Positions 16,931 through 25,426 are shown, counted from the first letter of the stretch. The stretch is DNA of 64,000 nucleotides from Phascolarctobacterium faecium DSM 14760 (GCF_003269275.1 NZ_QLTS01000001.1:310001-374000), one strand, 5' to 3'. Notes: generated by a model from the letters alone, not told the origin. Numbers and translations: made by a program.

Positions 16931-19900
16931 TCAAAATTCAAACCTTACTCCTGCATTTACCTGCCATTTCTTTTGGATATCGGCGCCAAAGCTCCGTTCG
17001 ATATCGCCGTATAAATGACTGCTGTTGCCCAGCTTGATATTACCACCCAAACCAAGCTCAAACCAGGTATCGCCATAATCCTGCGACTCACTCAATGTTT
17101 CACCATTGCCCGCCAGCATCATGACATCACGGTTACCACCAAACTCATGCAGCATATTCACTTTAAGATATACATCGTTGCCTGACGCATCTTTTTTGCC
17201 TGCTACTACGCCCAAACGTCCAATGCAGCTGTTTACACCGCCCATATAAACATTATTGCCACGATCAGTCGTGTAGCTGCTGCTGCCCAACCGTCCTACA
17301 ATCAGCTGTGCCTGCGGTTCGATAAAAGTCCCCTGTGCTTTATTCAGTTCTATGGTTTTTCCATATTCCACACTCAGACTATACGCATGGCTTTTTGCCT
17401 TGGCCTTATCCGGATAATCGCCATAGGACCTGATGTCCGTATCAAACTGGCCGAAGCGAGTCACTACATCTGTATAGCTGCTGTTATCGCCATGCCAGGT
17501 TCCATAAATACTGCCTGCAAACAGCTTGTCTTTACCGCTTCCGGTCCCATATCTGGCATTAGCATTACCACTATCAATAGCAAAGCCATAGGTACTTTTG
17601 GCATTATCCGCTTTATCATATCCCAGTTGATACATATTATAACCGCTGTCAAAACCGCTGCCGGCAAACTTTCCGCCGCTGTATCGTGCCCAAATGCCAT
17701 CACCATCTACTGTGTTGTCTCTAAAACGCAAATCTCCCAGACGCTTACGCAGACTGTCGTTGGTATTACGCCAGAGAGCGTAACTGTTATCCATTGTAGA
17801 GAGCAATACTCCCGTATCATTATTTATTACTTTTTCTATTTTGGTTAAATACCACTCCTTTTTACTGCCTGTACTACCATCTGCCTTAGTAACATCTGCA
17901 CCATTCTCAATAGTCGGCGTAACATCCCATATACCTCCAGCATTAAGATGCTTTCCTGTAAAGGTGGCTTTTTCACTGGTATCAGTTATCAAAAGTAGAC
18001 TTTTATTACCTGTTACTTCAATACCACTAAGCAGACTTGAATCCTTGACCTGTACATAAGTAATCCCTGCCGTAGCACCTGTAATAGCAATCTTATCGCC
18101 ATTGGTTTCACTGGCAAGGTCGGTATCCATAACAAACTTTCCTCCAGTACCGCTGTAATCGGTAACATTTAAAGTATCTGCTCCTTGTGTCAAATCAATA
18201 ACAGCATTATTATTGTTTATCAACGCATTTACAACACTGTCGCCTGCCATATTCCATGTCGATGCATTATCAAAGCTAAGATTAGTTATTCTATCTGCGC
18301 CATTTGCACCAATACTAGCACCAGTAAGAAAAGAATCCGCCGTCTTCAAACTGATATCGATCAAAGCTCCTTGAGTACCATATTTGGTAAAATGTTTAAC
18401 ATCACCCAGAAGCTGCACTTTTTTTCCTGTCACCGGATCTATTTTAATTGATGCATCGTAACTACCACTATAGCCTACAGCACCTACTGCTGTACCATTA
18501 TTTGTCTTAACAATAACTTCACCCGTATACTCGCTGTGATCCCCAACAGAATTTGCACGTAAACCAATGCCTTTTTCACTTTTAACATCAACCCTTACAT
18601 CACCATCTGCTTTAATACTGCCGCTGATACCTACAGTACCAATCAAACCTGCATCGTTTACTGCGGCCCCCTGTACTGCTACATTAATTTGTGAACCAGC
18701 TTTCGCACTAGATTCTGTGCCATTTACATTAGTCAAAAGTAATCCAAACACACCTTCAGAACTTCCTGTACTGCCAGACTGTAGACCGTTTGCTTCAACA
18801 TCAACATTTAAAACAGCATTAGTTTCCAAATTGAAGCCTTTGTCATCTCTGTCATAAATACCGTGTGTTTGCCAGTAGGTGTCTTTAGTATTTTTCAAAA
18901 CAATATTTGTCACAGAATTATCTGCCAACTTAACGCCGCTGAATAAGCCTTCAGCAAAATCACTGCTGCCTTCAACATTGATATTGTTTTGCAGTCCACC
19001 AATTGTTATATGTGTGGCCGAATTCGTATTCCCTATTACAGCAGCCATTCTTTGATAAGCAGTTGTATCGTGAATATTGATATTCAAATTTCCGGACACC
19101 GTAATGGCATCATTGGATGCGATACCAGCAACCATCCCGCTTTGTCCGCTTATATCCATATTCACATCATGGGCAACAGTGACCTGGCCTGCATTAATGC
19201 CACAAGCACTACCTAAGCTGTTTATCTTCATCTTTACGCTACCGTCAATGGTGGATGTCCCAAGGATACCAGTAACGTTTTTCCCTCCGCTCAACTCTGC
19301 TTTCACATCGCCTGCAACCTGCGCTTCACCTTTAACACCTATAACATCAGCATTGGCATTGCCGATGATACGCATATTCAAATCGCCATTGATCATTGCG
19401 TTGTTGCCACCAACATTGATACCTGTAGTTTTATCGTTGCCATTAATATTATCCAGAATAATAGTTGTGTTATCAGACTTAAAATCCGCACTGGTATTAG
19501 AAATTCCAAGCATACCTGCACTGGCATGACCACTGCCGTTTTCTTTTTTAGTAAGCTTTATAGCAACATTTTTCATTCTCATTTGATTAGATGTCTGATT
19601 TTCTATCCCTACAATATATCCCTTGCCACTGCCGGTAATGTTTATATCATCAGCAGTAAATGTACTCGCGGCACTAGTTCCGTTTTTGTTGGTAATTCCT
19701 ATCAGGTTACCATCATTATTGGCCTCAATTGTAATATTCCCCGCCTTAAAATCTACCGCATTATTTCCGTTAATCCCATGGCTTCCATTGATAATACCGT
19801 AAAGCTCACTGCCATAGCCTGTCAAATCCATTTTTATATTACCGGCAGTAAATTTTGAGGCGTTGTTGGCCCCTGTACTTTGATTGACAATACCATTGAC

Positions 19901-20233
19901 CATAAAATTACCTGAACCGCCAACAACTGTAATTTCCATATTTTTACCTGTATAAACACTGCCGCCATCATTAAAAAAACCTGCCGCCTCATTGCTATCG
20001 CTGCGCACTTCCAGTACAATGTCGTTAGCTGTCAATATACCATTGTTAGTATTTATGATACCCATTGGCTTATCAGTCGTACTGTGCACACTATAACTTT
20101 TACTTGCCTCAGATATATCAAATGTAGTGCCACTATTATTTAAGCCCCATTCCAAAGCCATTGCACTGCTACTACCAACACCCGACAACATTAAACTCAA
20201 AATTATAGCCTTCTCCAAGTTTTTCATTTTCAT
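16931..20233 (-). CDS. Classical (type Va) autotransporter 2
   Basis: A 1100-residue surface protein, paralogous to the neighbour at 14098-16551 in its barrel. A signal peptide (KMKNLEKAIILSLMLSGVG, ending near SSAMA) is followed by a long repetitive beta-helix passenger rich in Asn, Gly and Thr (recurring D/NxxxxIxG and TGI/VxN patterns). A linker with LWRNTNDSLRKRLGDLRF leads to a beta-barrel ending Phe-Glu-Phe. The ATG at 20233 has AAAGG 6 bases upstream; one two codons earlier is too close. It is the last gene of an operon-like string: Rrf2 remnant, Xre, zinc-finger miniprotein, autotransporter, with only about 10 bases before it. Confidence 0.88.
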   Translation of the reverse strand: MKMKNLEKAIILSLMLSGVGSSSAMALEWGLNNSGTTFDISEASKSYSVHSTTDKPMGIINTNNGILTANDIVLEVRSDSNEAAGFFNDGGSVYTGKNMEITVVGGSGNFMVNGIVNQSTGANNASKFTAGNIKMDLTGYGSELYGIINGSHGINGNNAVDFKAGNITIEANNDGNLIGITNKNGTSAASTFTADDINITGSGKGYIVGIENQTSNQMRMKNVAIKLTKKENGSGHASAGMLGISNTSADFKSDNTTIILDNINGNDKTTGINVGGNNAMINGDLNMRIIGNANADVIGVKGEAQVAGDVKAELSGGKNVTGILGTSTIDGSVKMKINSLGSACGINAGQVTVAHDVNMDISGQSGMVAGIASNDAITVSGNLNINIHDTTAYQRMAAVIGNTNSATHITIGGLQNNINVEGSSDFAEGLFSGVKLADNSVTNIVLKNTKDTYWQTHGIYDRDDKGFNLETNAVLNVDVEANGLQSGSTGSSEGVFGLLLTNVNGTESSAKAGSQINVAVQGAAVNDAGLIGTVGISGSIKADGDVRVDVKSEKGIGLRANSVGDHSEYTGEVIVKTNNGTAVGAVGYSGSYDASIKIDPVTGKKVQLLGDVKHFTKYGTQGALIDISLKTADSFLTGASIGANGADRITNLSFDNASTWNMAGDSVVNALINNNNAVIDLTQGADTLNVTDYSGTGGKFVMDTDLASETNGDKIAITGATAGITYVQVKDSSLLSGIEVTGNKSLLLITDTSEKATFTGKHLNAGGIWDVTPTIENGADVTKADGSTGSKKEWYLTKIEKVINNDTGVLLSTMDNSYALWRNTNDSLRKRLGDLRFRDNTVDGDGIWARYSGGKFAGSGFDSGYNMYQLGYDKADNAKSTYGFAIDSGNANARYGTGSGKDKLFAGSIYGTWHGDNSSYTDVVTRFGQFDTDIRSYGDYPDKAKAKSHAYSLSVEYGKTIELNKAQGTFIEPQAQLIVGRLGSSSYTTDRGNNVYMGGVNSCIGRLGVVAGKKDASGNDVYLKVNMLHEFGGNRDVMMLAGNGETLSESQDYGDTWFELGLGGNIKLGNSSHLYGDIERSFGADIQKKWQVNAGVRFEF

Positions 20234-20243
20234 AAACATCCTT

Positions 20244-20450
20244 TCATCTTTTCTGTTTTTGATCAGGTCTTTTTTTATAACAAGAAAAACTGCAAAAATA
20301 CTGCCGTTTTCTTCCTACCAGGGCTGTATAAACGTGGTAAGTCTTATTACAGCCAAACTCACGTCCGCAAATTGGGCACCGCACCGTTAAACCATTTAAA
20401 CCAGGTTGTATACTTTTATTGGTAACCTCTTCCCATATCTCGATATGCAA
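20244..20450 (-). CDS. Cys-rich zinc-finger-like miniprotein, copy 1
   Basis: A 68-residue member of a family found three times in this window. Five Cys lie at 25, 28, 34, 53 and 57: CPICGREFGC, then NKTYHVYTALVGRKRQ, then CSFSC. The C-x2-C...C-x3-C pattern resembles treble-clef/FCS-type zinc fingers; the basic RKRQ stretch could bind nucleic acid. Start is probably TTG at 20450, with AAGGAG 9 bases upstream; no ATG fits. It lies between an Xre regulator (27 bases away) and autotransporter 2 (about 10 bases away). Function unknown; a regulatory role is inferred. Confidence 0.75.
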   Translation of the reverse strand: MHIEIWEEVTNKSIQPGLNGLTVRCPICGREFGCNKTYHVYTALVGRKRQYFCSFSCYKKRPDQKQKR

Positions 20451-20476
20451 CTAAAACATCTCCTTGCCGCTATTTG

Positions 20477-20776
20477 TTACTCGTCGCAGCGCACCAGCCT
20501 AAAGCGCCTAAGCTTATTTTTACTATTCAAAAGCTCTTTATAGCCCTCCGGGTCTACTATCTCGTCTAACGTGCACACAAAACGCTGCTTTATTTTTAGC
20601 AGCATCTTTAAGCTAAGCATCACTCGGCCACTTTCTACATTGCTTAAATGCGTCTGCGAAATACCCAAAAATTTAGCAAATTCTGTTTGCGTTATGCCAT
20701 TGCGGGTACGCCTTACTTGGATCTCGCAGCCAACTTTTTTATAATCCAACTCTTCCATCTTCCCATCCATTTCCAC
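20477..20776 (-). CDS. Xre-type HTH regulator 1
   Basis: A 99-residue protein with an HTH_3 domain at about 15-70: VRRTRNGITQTEFAKFLG, then ISQTHLSNVESGRV as the recognition helix, and MLLKIKQRF. The C-terminal tail is short and basic (NKLRRFRLVR). The longest start is GTG at 20776; ATG codons at residues 3 and 7 are alternatives and no Shine-Dalgarno decides. The recognition helix is nearly the same as in the Xre genes at 24456 and 40702. It probably controls the autotransporter operon. Confidence 0.82.
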   Translation of the reverse strand: MEMDGKMEELDYKKVGCEIQVRRTRNGITQTEFAKFLGISQTHLSNVESGRVMLSLKMLLKIKQRFVCTLDEIVDPEGYKELLNSKNKLRRFRLVRCDE

Positions 20777-20779
20777 CGC

Positions 20780-21191
20780 TTATCCGTGTAGCAGGCTTGC
20801 TACCGTCATTGCTTGCAGCTTCTTTTCAATCAAGCTCTGTAGCTCACAGTAAAAGGCCCGTACCGGACAATTTTCAGTAGCAAAACGGCTGCAATACCTG
20901 CCGACCTCCAAACAACGGTTAAGCTTTGTAGTCGCCTCCAGCACATTGATGATTTCGTAAAGGCTGATCTCCGTTGGCTTTTTAGCCAGCAAAAAGCCGG
21001 CCCTGTGCCCCTACTATTCTTTTGATGATACCGGCCACTACCAGCTTGCTGGTGATTTTTAAAACATAGCTTGGCGGTATACCCATTGCCATAGCTATTT
21101 CATTCGATGTTGCCAGTTCATCTTTGATAGCAAGATACAAAACAGTCCTGATGGCATAATCAGTCGTAACATTTAATTGCATCATCTGCAT
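20780..21191 (-). pseudogene. Rrf2 family regulator broken by a +1 frameshift
   Basis: Two frames together spell one Rrf2 protein. The first (from ATG 21191, with GAGGAG 7 bases upstream) gives LNVTTDYAIRTVLYLAIKDE and the winged helix to GIIKRIVGAQG. The second (to 20780) continues GFLLAKKPTEISLYEIINVL and holds three Cys (RCLEVGRYC...NCPV) placed as in Fe-S-binding IscR/NsrR types. One extra C in GGGCCGGC near 20992-21000 causes the shift. Upstream is copy 3 of the repeated promoter element. Real inactivation, programmed frameshift or an assembly error are all possible. Confidence 0.8.
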
Positions 21192-21330
21192 CGTCCATCT
21201 CCTCACTAATGGAAACCATACCTTCTCAGGTTTCTTTTGTTACAAACAAACAAGCCCTGATAGTTGTCTATAAAATCCAACCAACGGTTTTGCTATTCTA
21301 TATTTTTTCAAAGCATTTTTAATATTTTAC

Positions 21331-21397
21331 ATTATATTATCATATTCGTCCCCCCCGCAAGACATTCTTGCTCGAATTATCAAAAAACTTTGTTCGA
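21331..21397 (-). promoter_or_regulatory. Copy 3 (diverged) of the repeated promoter/operator element, upstream of the Rrf2-Xre-autotransporter operon
   Basis: Minus strand: TTTTTTGATAAT, GAGCAA, GAATGTCTTGC, a run of seven G, then overlapping -10 boxes (TATAAT at 21336-21331). It includes a perfect inverted repeat GCAAGA-CAT-TCTTGC (21357-21371) and a second, TCGAA...TTCGA (21372-21397), both good operator candidates. Confidence 0.55.
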
Positions 21398-21402
21398 TGG
21401 TC

Positions 21403-21431
21403 TTGCAACTGGTAACTTTTAGGTGTATAAT
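21403..21431 (+). promoter_or_regulatory. Plus-strand promoter divergent from the Rrf2 operon
   Basis: -35 TTGCAA, 17-base spacer, -10 TATAAT; only about 70 bases from the minus-strand -10 of the repeated element, so both could be controlled by one regulator. Confidence 0.6.
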
Positions 21432-21436
21432 AAAAA

Positions 21437-21491
21437 ATGTAAAAGATAAGGCGACACTCACCTTTAGGTTAAGTGTCGCCTTATCTTTTTG
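21437..21491 (+). ncRNA. Candidate short hairpin RNA or leader terminator
   Basis: Directly after the promoter comes an 18-bp perfect stem, AAAAGATAAGGCGACACT with its complement, and a 13-base loop CACCTTTAGGTTA, ending in a T-run. Transcription from 21438 would stop near 21490, giving an RNA of about 50 nt, or the hairpin may attenuate transcription of the small frame at 21642. The stem is symmetrical, so it would also stop minus-strand transcripts. Confidence 0.45.
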
Positions 21492-21641
21492 TTTTCCCAC
21501 AACTGCATAGGCTATGACTGTCGCGTCATAGCTCCAAACAATCACATGTTTACTTATTTTGGCATTGAGGTACTGTTAATTACAGGCTTTTTATGCTGCA
21601 ATTAACAGTATTGTTACCATTTCAACCAAATAGCTTCCTAC

Positions 21642-21803
21642 ATGGACGTTATTTTTGTGTACCTTGTTCTTTTACAATGGCACTGCTTAGCTTGTTCAGG
21701 CAGGGCCGCAGCTGACAGGGAAAACAGCAAGCGGCGGTTGAATGAAATCATCAGGCATTTGGAAAACAGATATACAGTAACAGAACCTGTAACGGACTTA
21801 TAA
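21642..21803 (+). CDS. Possible small protein, 53 aa
   Basis: An ATG-initiated frame with a hydrophobic start (MDVIFVYLVLLQWHC), then a charged helical part (RENSKRRLNEIIRHLENRY). It lacks a clear ribosome site. The codons look coding-like, and it ends a few bases before the bidirectional terminator at 21808. It could be a real short membrane peptide, the end of a decayed gene, or chance. I do not recognise it. Confidence 0.3.
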   Translation: MDVIFVYLVLLQWHCLACSGRAAADRENSKRRLNEIIRHLENRYTVTEPVTDL

Positions 21804-21807
21804 GCAT

Positions 21808-21845
21808 AAAAAATACCGGATAGAATATCTATCCGGTATTTTTTG
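21808..21845. terminator. Bidirectional terminator after the trimeric autotransporter gene
   Basis: AATACCGGATAGA-ATA-TCTATCCGGTATT with A and T runs on either side. Confidence 0.9.
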
Positions 21846-21863
21846 TGTTTTAATCGGTTCTTT

Positions 21864-24416
21864 TTATTGCAATTTCGCTTTTAAGGTTTCGATTTCACGG
21901 CTTTGCGCTTCTAATTTCATCAATAACAGCTGGATTTTTTCTTCCTGAGCTTTTAAGGAAGTATCGACTTCACGGCGTGTGTAAATAATATCACGTTTTG
22001 GTACTTCGCCTTTTTTAGTGCGGTCTAAAGCAAAGTTTACACCAATATTACCCATTTTTTTACCGCCCTGGGTTATACCCATCCCCAGCGAAAACATTAC
22101 TTCCTGATTTGGTGCATAAAATCCGCCGACGGCCAAAGCGTTTTTGCCATCATATGACCCCATTGCCATCGCCAGTTCACCTTTGTTACCATCCTGGAAG
22201 CGTGGGTGCAGACCTGCCATTGCCGCTGATAATGCGCCAACGCTGTCTATTTCTTCTCCAAAACGGCTGATATCGTTACTGAGTCCCTGGATATCCTGTT
22301 TTACCTGATATAACTGGCTGCCGTTTACAGCGTCTGTTGAGGTCGCATCGACACGTCCGGGAGCAACATTACTGATCGTTTTGTTATTGGCATTGATACC
22401 GTTGCTGTCGATGTAGGTTTCGTTGCCGACCTTATATTCTTTGGCTTCGATGCTGTTTAAGCTTATATCATCTTTTAAAGATACTTTATAATCGTTGTTG
22501 CCCAGTTTATCTATCTGGATATTTTCACCGGCGCTTAAATCTACACTGCCAACAGTTCCAAGAGTATCCATGACTGATTTTAACTGTTCTTCAGTTGCAG
22601 CACGACCAGTTGTTGCAAAATCAGCGCTGTTCAAAGTCGTATTGGTAAGACCTGTTATTTCACCGATTTTATTGCCGTTATCAGTGCTCCCTTCTATAGT
22701 GACATTACCAACTTGTACTTTGTCTTCTAAACTTACTTTGTATTTTACAGGATCACCGTCCTGAGCAACATTTTCTACCTTCACACCGCTGTTGCTGTCG
22801 CCTTCAACAGTAACTTTATTGGCTGCGATCTGGTCATTGATATCACCAAATTTGACCTCCAGATTATCAACCCTGTTATTCAGGTTAGTGATAGAGGTAT
22901 TATTACTGATGTCAAGAGTTTCTCCAAGCTTAGCGTTAGGCGCAATAGTTATTTTAGCTCCTTCTGCAGTAGTTTCAACGCTGACATCGATTTTATCTTT
23001 GGCTCCGATAAATTTGATATCTGTTTTGTTTTCGCCGCCAAGTCTGATATCTGTTTTAGTACCAATTTCGTTACTTACAGTAAATCCGCCCTGCAGCTTT
23101 GTGATATTTTCGTTGTTAGTTGTCTGGTCTGTATTAAGTTCATCTACCAGATTTTTTACACTTTTAAGCTGCGCTACATTGACTGCGTCAGTATCTTCTG
23201 TACCTGCCGCCAAATTGGTGATCTGGCGTGTATTAGCGGCATGGAACTTACCGTTCTCATCTGTATATGCTGCCGAACCTACGCTTATTGCGCCATCACT
23301 GCTGCGCCATGCTGAAAGGGCATTATTTTTTTCTTCTAAAGCATTTAAAAAATCCTTATTTTGGCTTAACCATGCATTTTTTTGTTTAGTAGCTTCTAAC
23401 ATACGAGTTGACAGATCAGCTTTTTTGGCCAAGGCAGTCTCATAAGCTTTTTGTTTTTCCGCATCCGTACTGCCTTTTGTATTGCGCAGGATATCGTCGT
23501 TCTTTTGCGCTTCATCATAAAGGCTGTAATAGTTTTTCATAACCTCTGTATATTCGTTATTTTTTTCAGACCATTTATTATTGAATTGATTTACAACATC
23601 AGCTTTACCAATAGATGCGGCAAGCTCCATCTCTGTTGCAGGCTGACCAGCAGCAGTCGCTACAAAACCAATTTTCCCAGCAGCCGTATCGGCAACTGCA
23701 TCAGGGCCAAGCGCAACACCGCCGTTTGCCAAAACCGATGCACTATCGCCCAGCGCGCTGCCACGCCATGCTACATAAGTCCTGTCACCCAGGGCAACAC
23801 CATAAGCTTCTGCAGAAGCGCTGTCCCCCACCGCAACGCCGCCTCTGGCAAACGCATTATTGCCAATAGCTGTGCCGCTGTAGGAAGAAAATAATTCCCC
23901 AGGCAGATTTTTGTAAAAATCACCGGCAGTTGCGTTATAGCCTATGGCAACGCCGTTAGTACTTTGCGTATTATTACCAACAGAAGTGCCTTTGTTCGTT
24001 GCATATGCATTAACACCGACAGCAGCCGAGTTACTAGTGGCATAACTGGCAGCGCCCAAACTCGTAGAGCTGATAACAGACGTTGCATTATAACCGACCG
24101 CAGTACTGTATCCATGCGACGCAAATGCACCCATACCCGCTGCCAAAGCGCCATAATTATTTTTATCTAAGGCGTTAGGCCCTGCGCCTTCTCCATTCTC
24201 ATTATTATTTTGAGACTTTTGGCTGGCCTTCTTATAATCAATAATTCCTTTTTGGGACAAATCTTCAAGAGTAGGTTCTGTACCTACGCCAAAATAATAT
24301 CTACTGCCCTGATTAGTTACCCCTGTAGCATCTGCTGCAAAACTATTACTGACATATACAGACTGCATCAAAGCTAAGGCAATGCAAAGGCTCAATTTTT
24401 TATTTATTTTTTTCAT
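21864..24416 (-). CDS. YadA-like trimeric autotransporter adhesin
   Basis: An 850-residue type Vc adhesin. The signal peptide (KKLSLCIALALMQSVYVSNSFA) is followed by a head of YadA repeats (about 75-245) such as NSAAVGVNAYA, NGVAIGYNA and GGVALGPDA. A coiled-coil segment (about 255-370), HIM/neck motifs (RQITNLAAGTEDTDAVNVAQ; ISNVAPGRVDATSTDAVNGS) and the YadA anchor (LSAAMAGLHPRF to GVNFAL) follow. Unlike the usual architecture, about 50 residues follow the last barrel strand and form a heptad-like coiled coil (EKIQLLLMKLEAQSREIETL). Directly upstream lie an Xre gene and a zinc-finger miniprotein gene. Confidence 0.93.
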   Translation of the reverse strand: MKKINKKLSLCIALALMQSVYVSNSFAADATGVTNQGSRYYFGVGTEPTLEDLSQKGIIDYKKASQKSQNNNENGEGAGPNALDKNNYGALAAGMGAFASHGYSTAVGYNATSVISSTSLGAASYATSNSAAVGVNAYATNKGTSVGNNTQSTNGVAIGYNATAGDFYKNLPGELFSSYSGTAIGNNAFARGGVAVGDSASAEAYGVALGDRTYVAWRGSALGDSASVLANGGVALGPDAVADTAAGKIGFVATAAGQPATEMELAASIGKADVVNQFNNKWSEKNNEYTEVMKNYYSLYDEAQKNDDILRNTKGSTDAEKQKAYETALAKKADLSTRMLEATKQKNAWLSQNKDFLNALEEKNNALSAWRSSDGAISVGSAAYTDENGKFHAANTRQITNLAAGTEDTDAVNVAQLKSVKNLVDELNTDQTTNNENITKLQGGFTVSNEIGTKTDIRLGGENKTDIKFIGAKDKIDVSVETTAEGAKITIAPNAKLGETLDISNNTSITNLNNRVDNLEVKFGDINDQIAANKVTVEGDSNSGVKVENVAQDGDPVKYKVSLEDKVQVGNVTIEGSTDNGNKIGEITGLTNTTLNSADFATTGRAATEEQLKSVMDTLGTVGSVDLSAGENIQIDKLGNNDYKVSLKDDISLNSIEAKEYKVGNETYIDSNGINANNKTISNVAPGRVDATSTDAVNGSQLYQVKQDIQGLSNDISRFGEEIDSVGALSAAMAGLHPRFQDGNKGELAMAMGSYDGKNALAVGGFYAPNQEVMFSLGMGITQGGKKMGNIGVNFALDRTKKGEVPKRDIIYTRREVDTSLKAQEEKIQLLLMKLEAQSREIETLKAKLQ

Positions 24417-24455
24417 GAAAAATCAGCTTCCTTCCAACAATGGAAGTATTTATCT

Positions 24456-24794
24456 TCAGCCTTTCTGTAAAACTTTCATTATTTCTATGGCTTTAGACAA
24501 ATCTTCCAGTCTAAAGTTATTTTCTTCGACTATAGTTTTTATTTTTTGGCATTCGTTTTTTTCTGCTTCGTTTTCAGAGAGTGTTTTTTCTTCAAAAAAA
24601 TATTCTATCGGACATTCAAACAATTCTTTTATTTTTATTAAGTGCAACAAAGTCACACCAACTCTGCCATTTTCGATATTGCTTAAATGTGTTTGCGATA
24701 TACACAGTTTTTTAGCCAGCACCTTTTGTGATATTTTATTTTCAATGCGCAGAAGCTTTATTCTGTGTCCAATTTTTTGAAGCTCTTTTTCCAT
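24456..24794 (-). CDS. Xre-type HTH regulator 2
   Basis: A 112-residue protein with an N-terminal HTH_3 domain (IKLLRIENKISQKVLAKKL, CISQTHLSNIENGRVGV) and a Glu/Lys-rich C-terminal helix region (about 65-112) that could mediate dimerisation. The ATG at 24794 is chosen because CGGAGG lies 9 bases upstream. It is 39 bases before the trimeric autotransporter gene and 50 bases after the zinc-finger miniprotein, same strand. Likely regulator of that adhesin. Confidence 0.85.
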   Translation of the reverse strand: MEKELQKIGHRIKLLRIENKISQKVLAKKLCISQTHLSNIENGRVGVTLLHLIKIKELFECPIEYFFEEKTLSENEAEKNECQKIKTIVEENNFRLEDLSKAIEIMKVLQKG

Positions 24795-24844
24795 TATCAA
24801 GCACCTCCGAAAACAAATAGTAACAAACATTTTTGCCGGCAAAA

Positions 24845-25045
24845 TTATTTTCTTGGGTTTGGCCGTTTATTAAAACAAGAATAACTGCAATAATATTGCC
24901 TTTTTCTGGCAAGCAAAGCCGTATAAACATGATATGTTTTGTTACAGCTGAATTCACGGCCACAAATAGGGCATTTCATCATTAATGATTCAATGCCTGA
25001 TCTACGTGATGTCATTTCACTGTCATGGCAGAATTTTGAATTCAT
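24845..25045 (-). CDS. Cys-rich zinc-finger-like miniprotein, copy 2
   Basis: A 66-residue paralogue of 20244-20450, with Cys at exactly the same positions (25, 28, 34, 53, 57) and an extra Cys at 6. Its core reads CPICGREFSC, NKTYHVYTALLARKRQ and CSYSC. AGAAGG precedes the ATG at 25045. It is the first gene of a three-gene string ending in the trimeric autotransporter. A long AT-rich upstream region with a palindrome (25106-25119) may hold its operator. Confidence 0.75.
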   Translation of the reverse strand: MNSKFCHDSEMTSRRSGIESLMMKCPICGREFSCNKTYHVYTALLARKRQYYCSYSCFNKRPNPRK

Positions 25046-25366
25046 AGAATCGCATTCCTTCTTTATTTTTATAATTTTTATGAATAAATTTCACTGCAGT
25101 AAAAGGAAAGTAGACTTTCTAGGGTTACTTTAACTCCAAAAAATATAAATTTAATCATATAATAAATTTTATATATAATAAATTTCTTATATTATGATAT
25201 CATGTATATATTCTCAGCGCAATTTTGTTTATATTACAAATGTTTTATTTTTCTTCAAACTAAATTTTATGTTATAGCTAATTATTCAAAAGTAGCTAAT
25301 ATTATGAATTATTTTAAATTTATTAAGCATAATAAAAATGTCGTTTTTCGGAAAATTTTAATAAAT
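25046..25366. other. AT-rich upstream region of the miniprotein-Xre-adhesin operon
   Basis: No gene is seen. It is much more AT-rich than the flanks, with repeated TATAATAAATTT blocks (about 25155-25190) and a perfect palindrome GAAAGT-AG-ACTTTC (25106-25119), 60 bases before the miniprotein start. A promoter is likely here, but many -10-like boxes prevent choosing one. Confidence 0.5.
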
Positions 25367-25367
25367 A

Positions 25368-25403
25368 TAAAAATCCCGGATAGTAATATGTCCGGGATTT
25401 TTA
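25368..25403 (-). terminator. Terminator of the thioesterase gene
   Basis: AAAAATCCCGGA / TCCGGGATTTTT stem with flanking A/T. Confidence 0.85.
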
Positions 25404-25426
25404 TATTTATATTATGCTGTTCGCGA

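Noticed and set aside
21192-21330. Inverted repeat GAAACC...GGTTTC (21212-21234) upstream of the Rrf2 gene as a terminator
   Set aside because: Only six pairs with an 11-base loop and no T-run; may be an operator but support is too thin.
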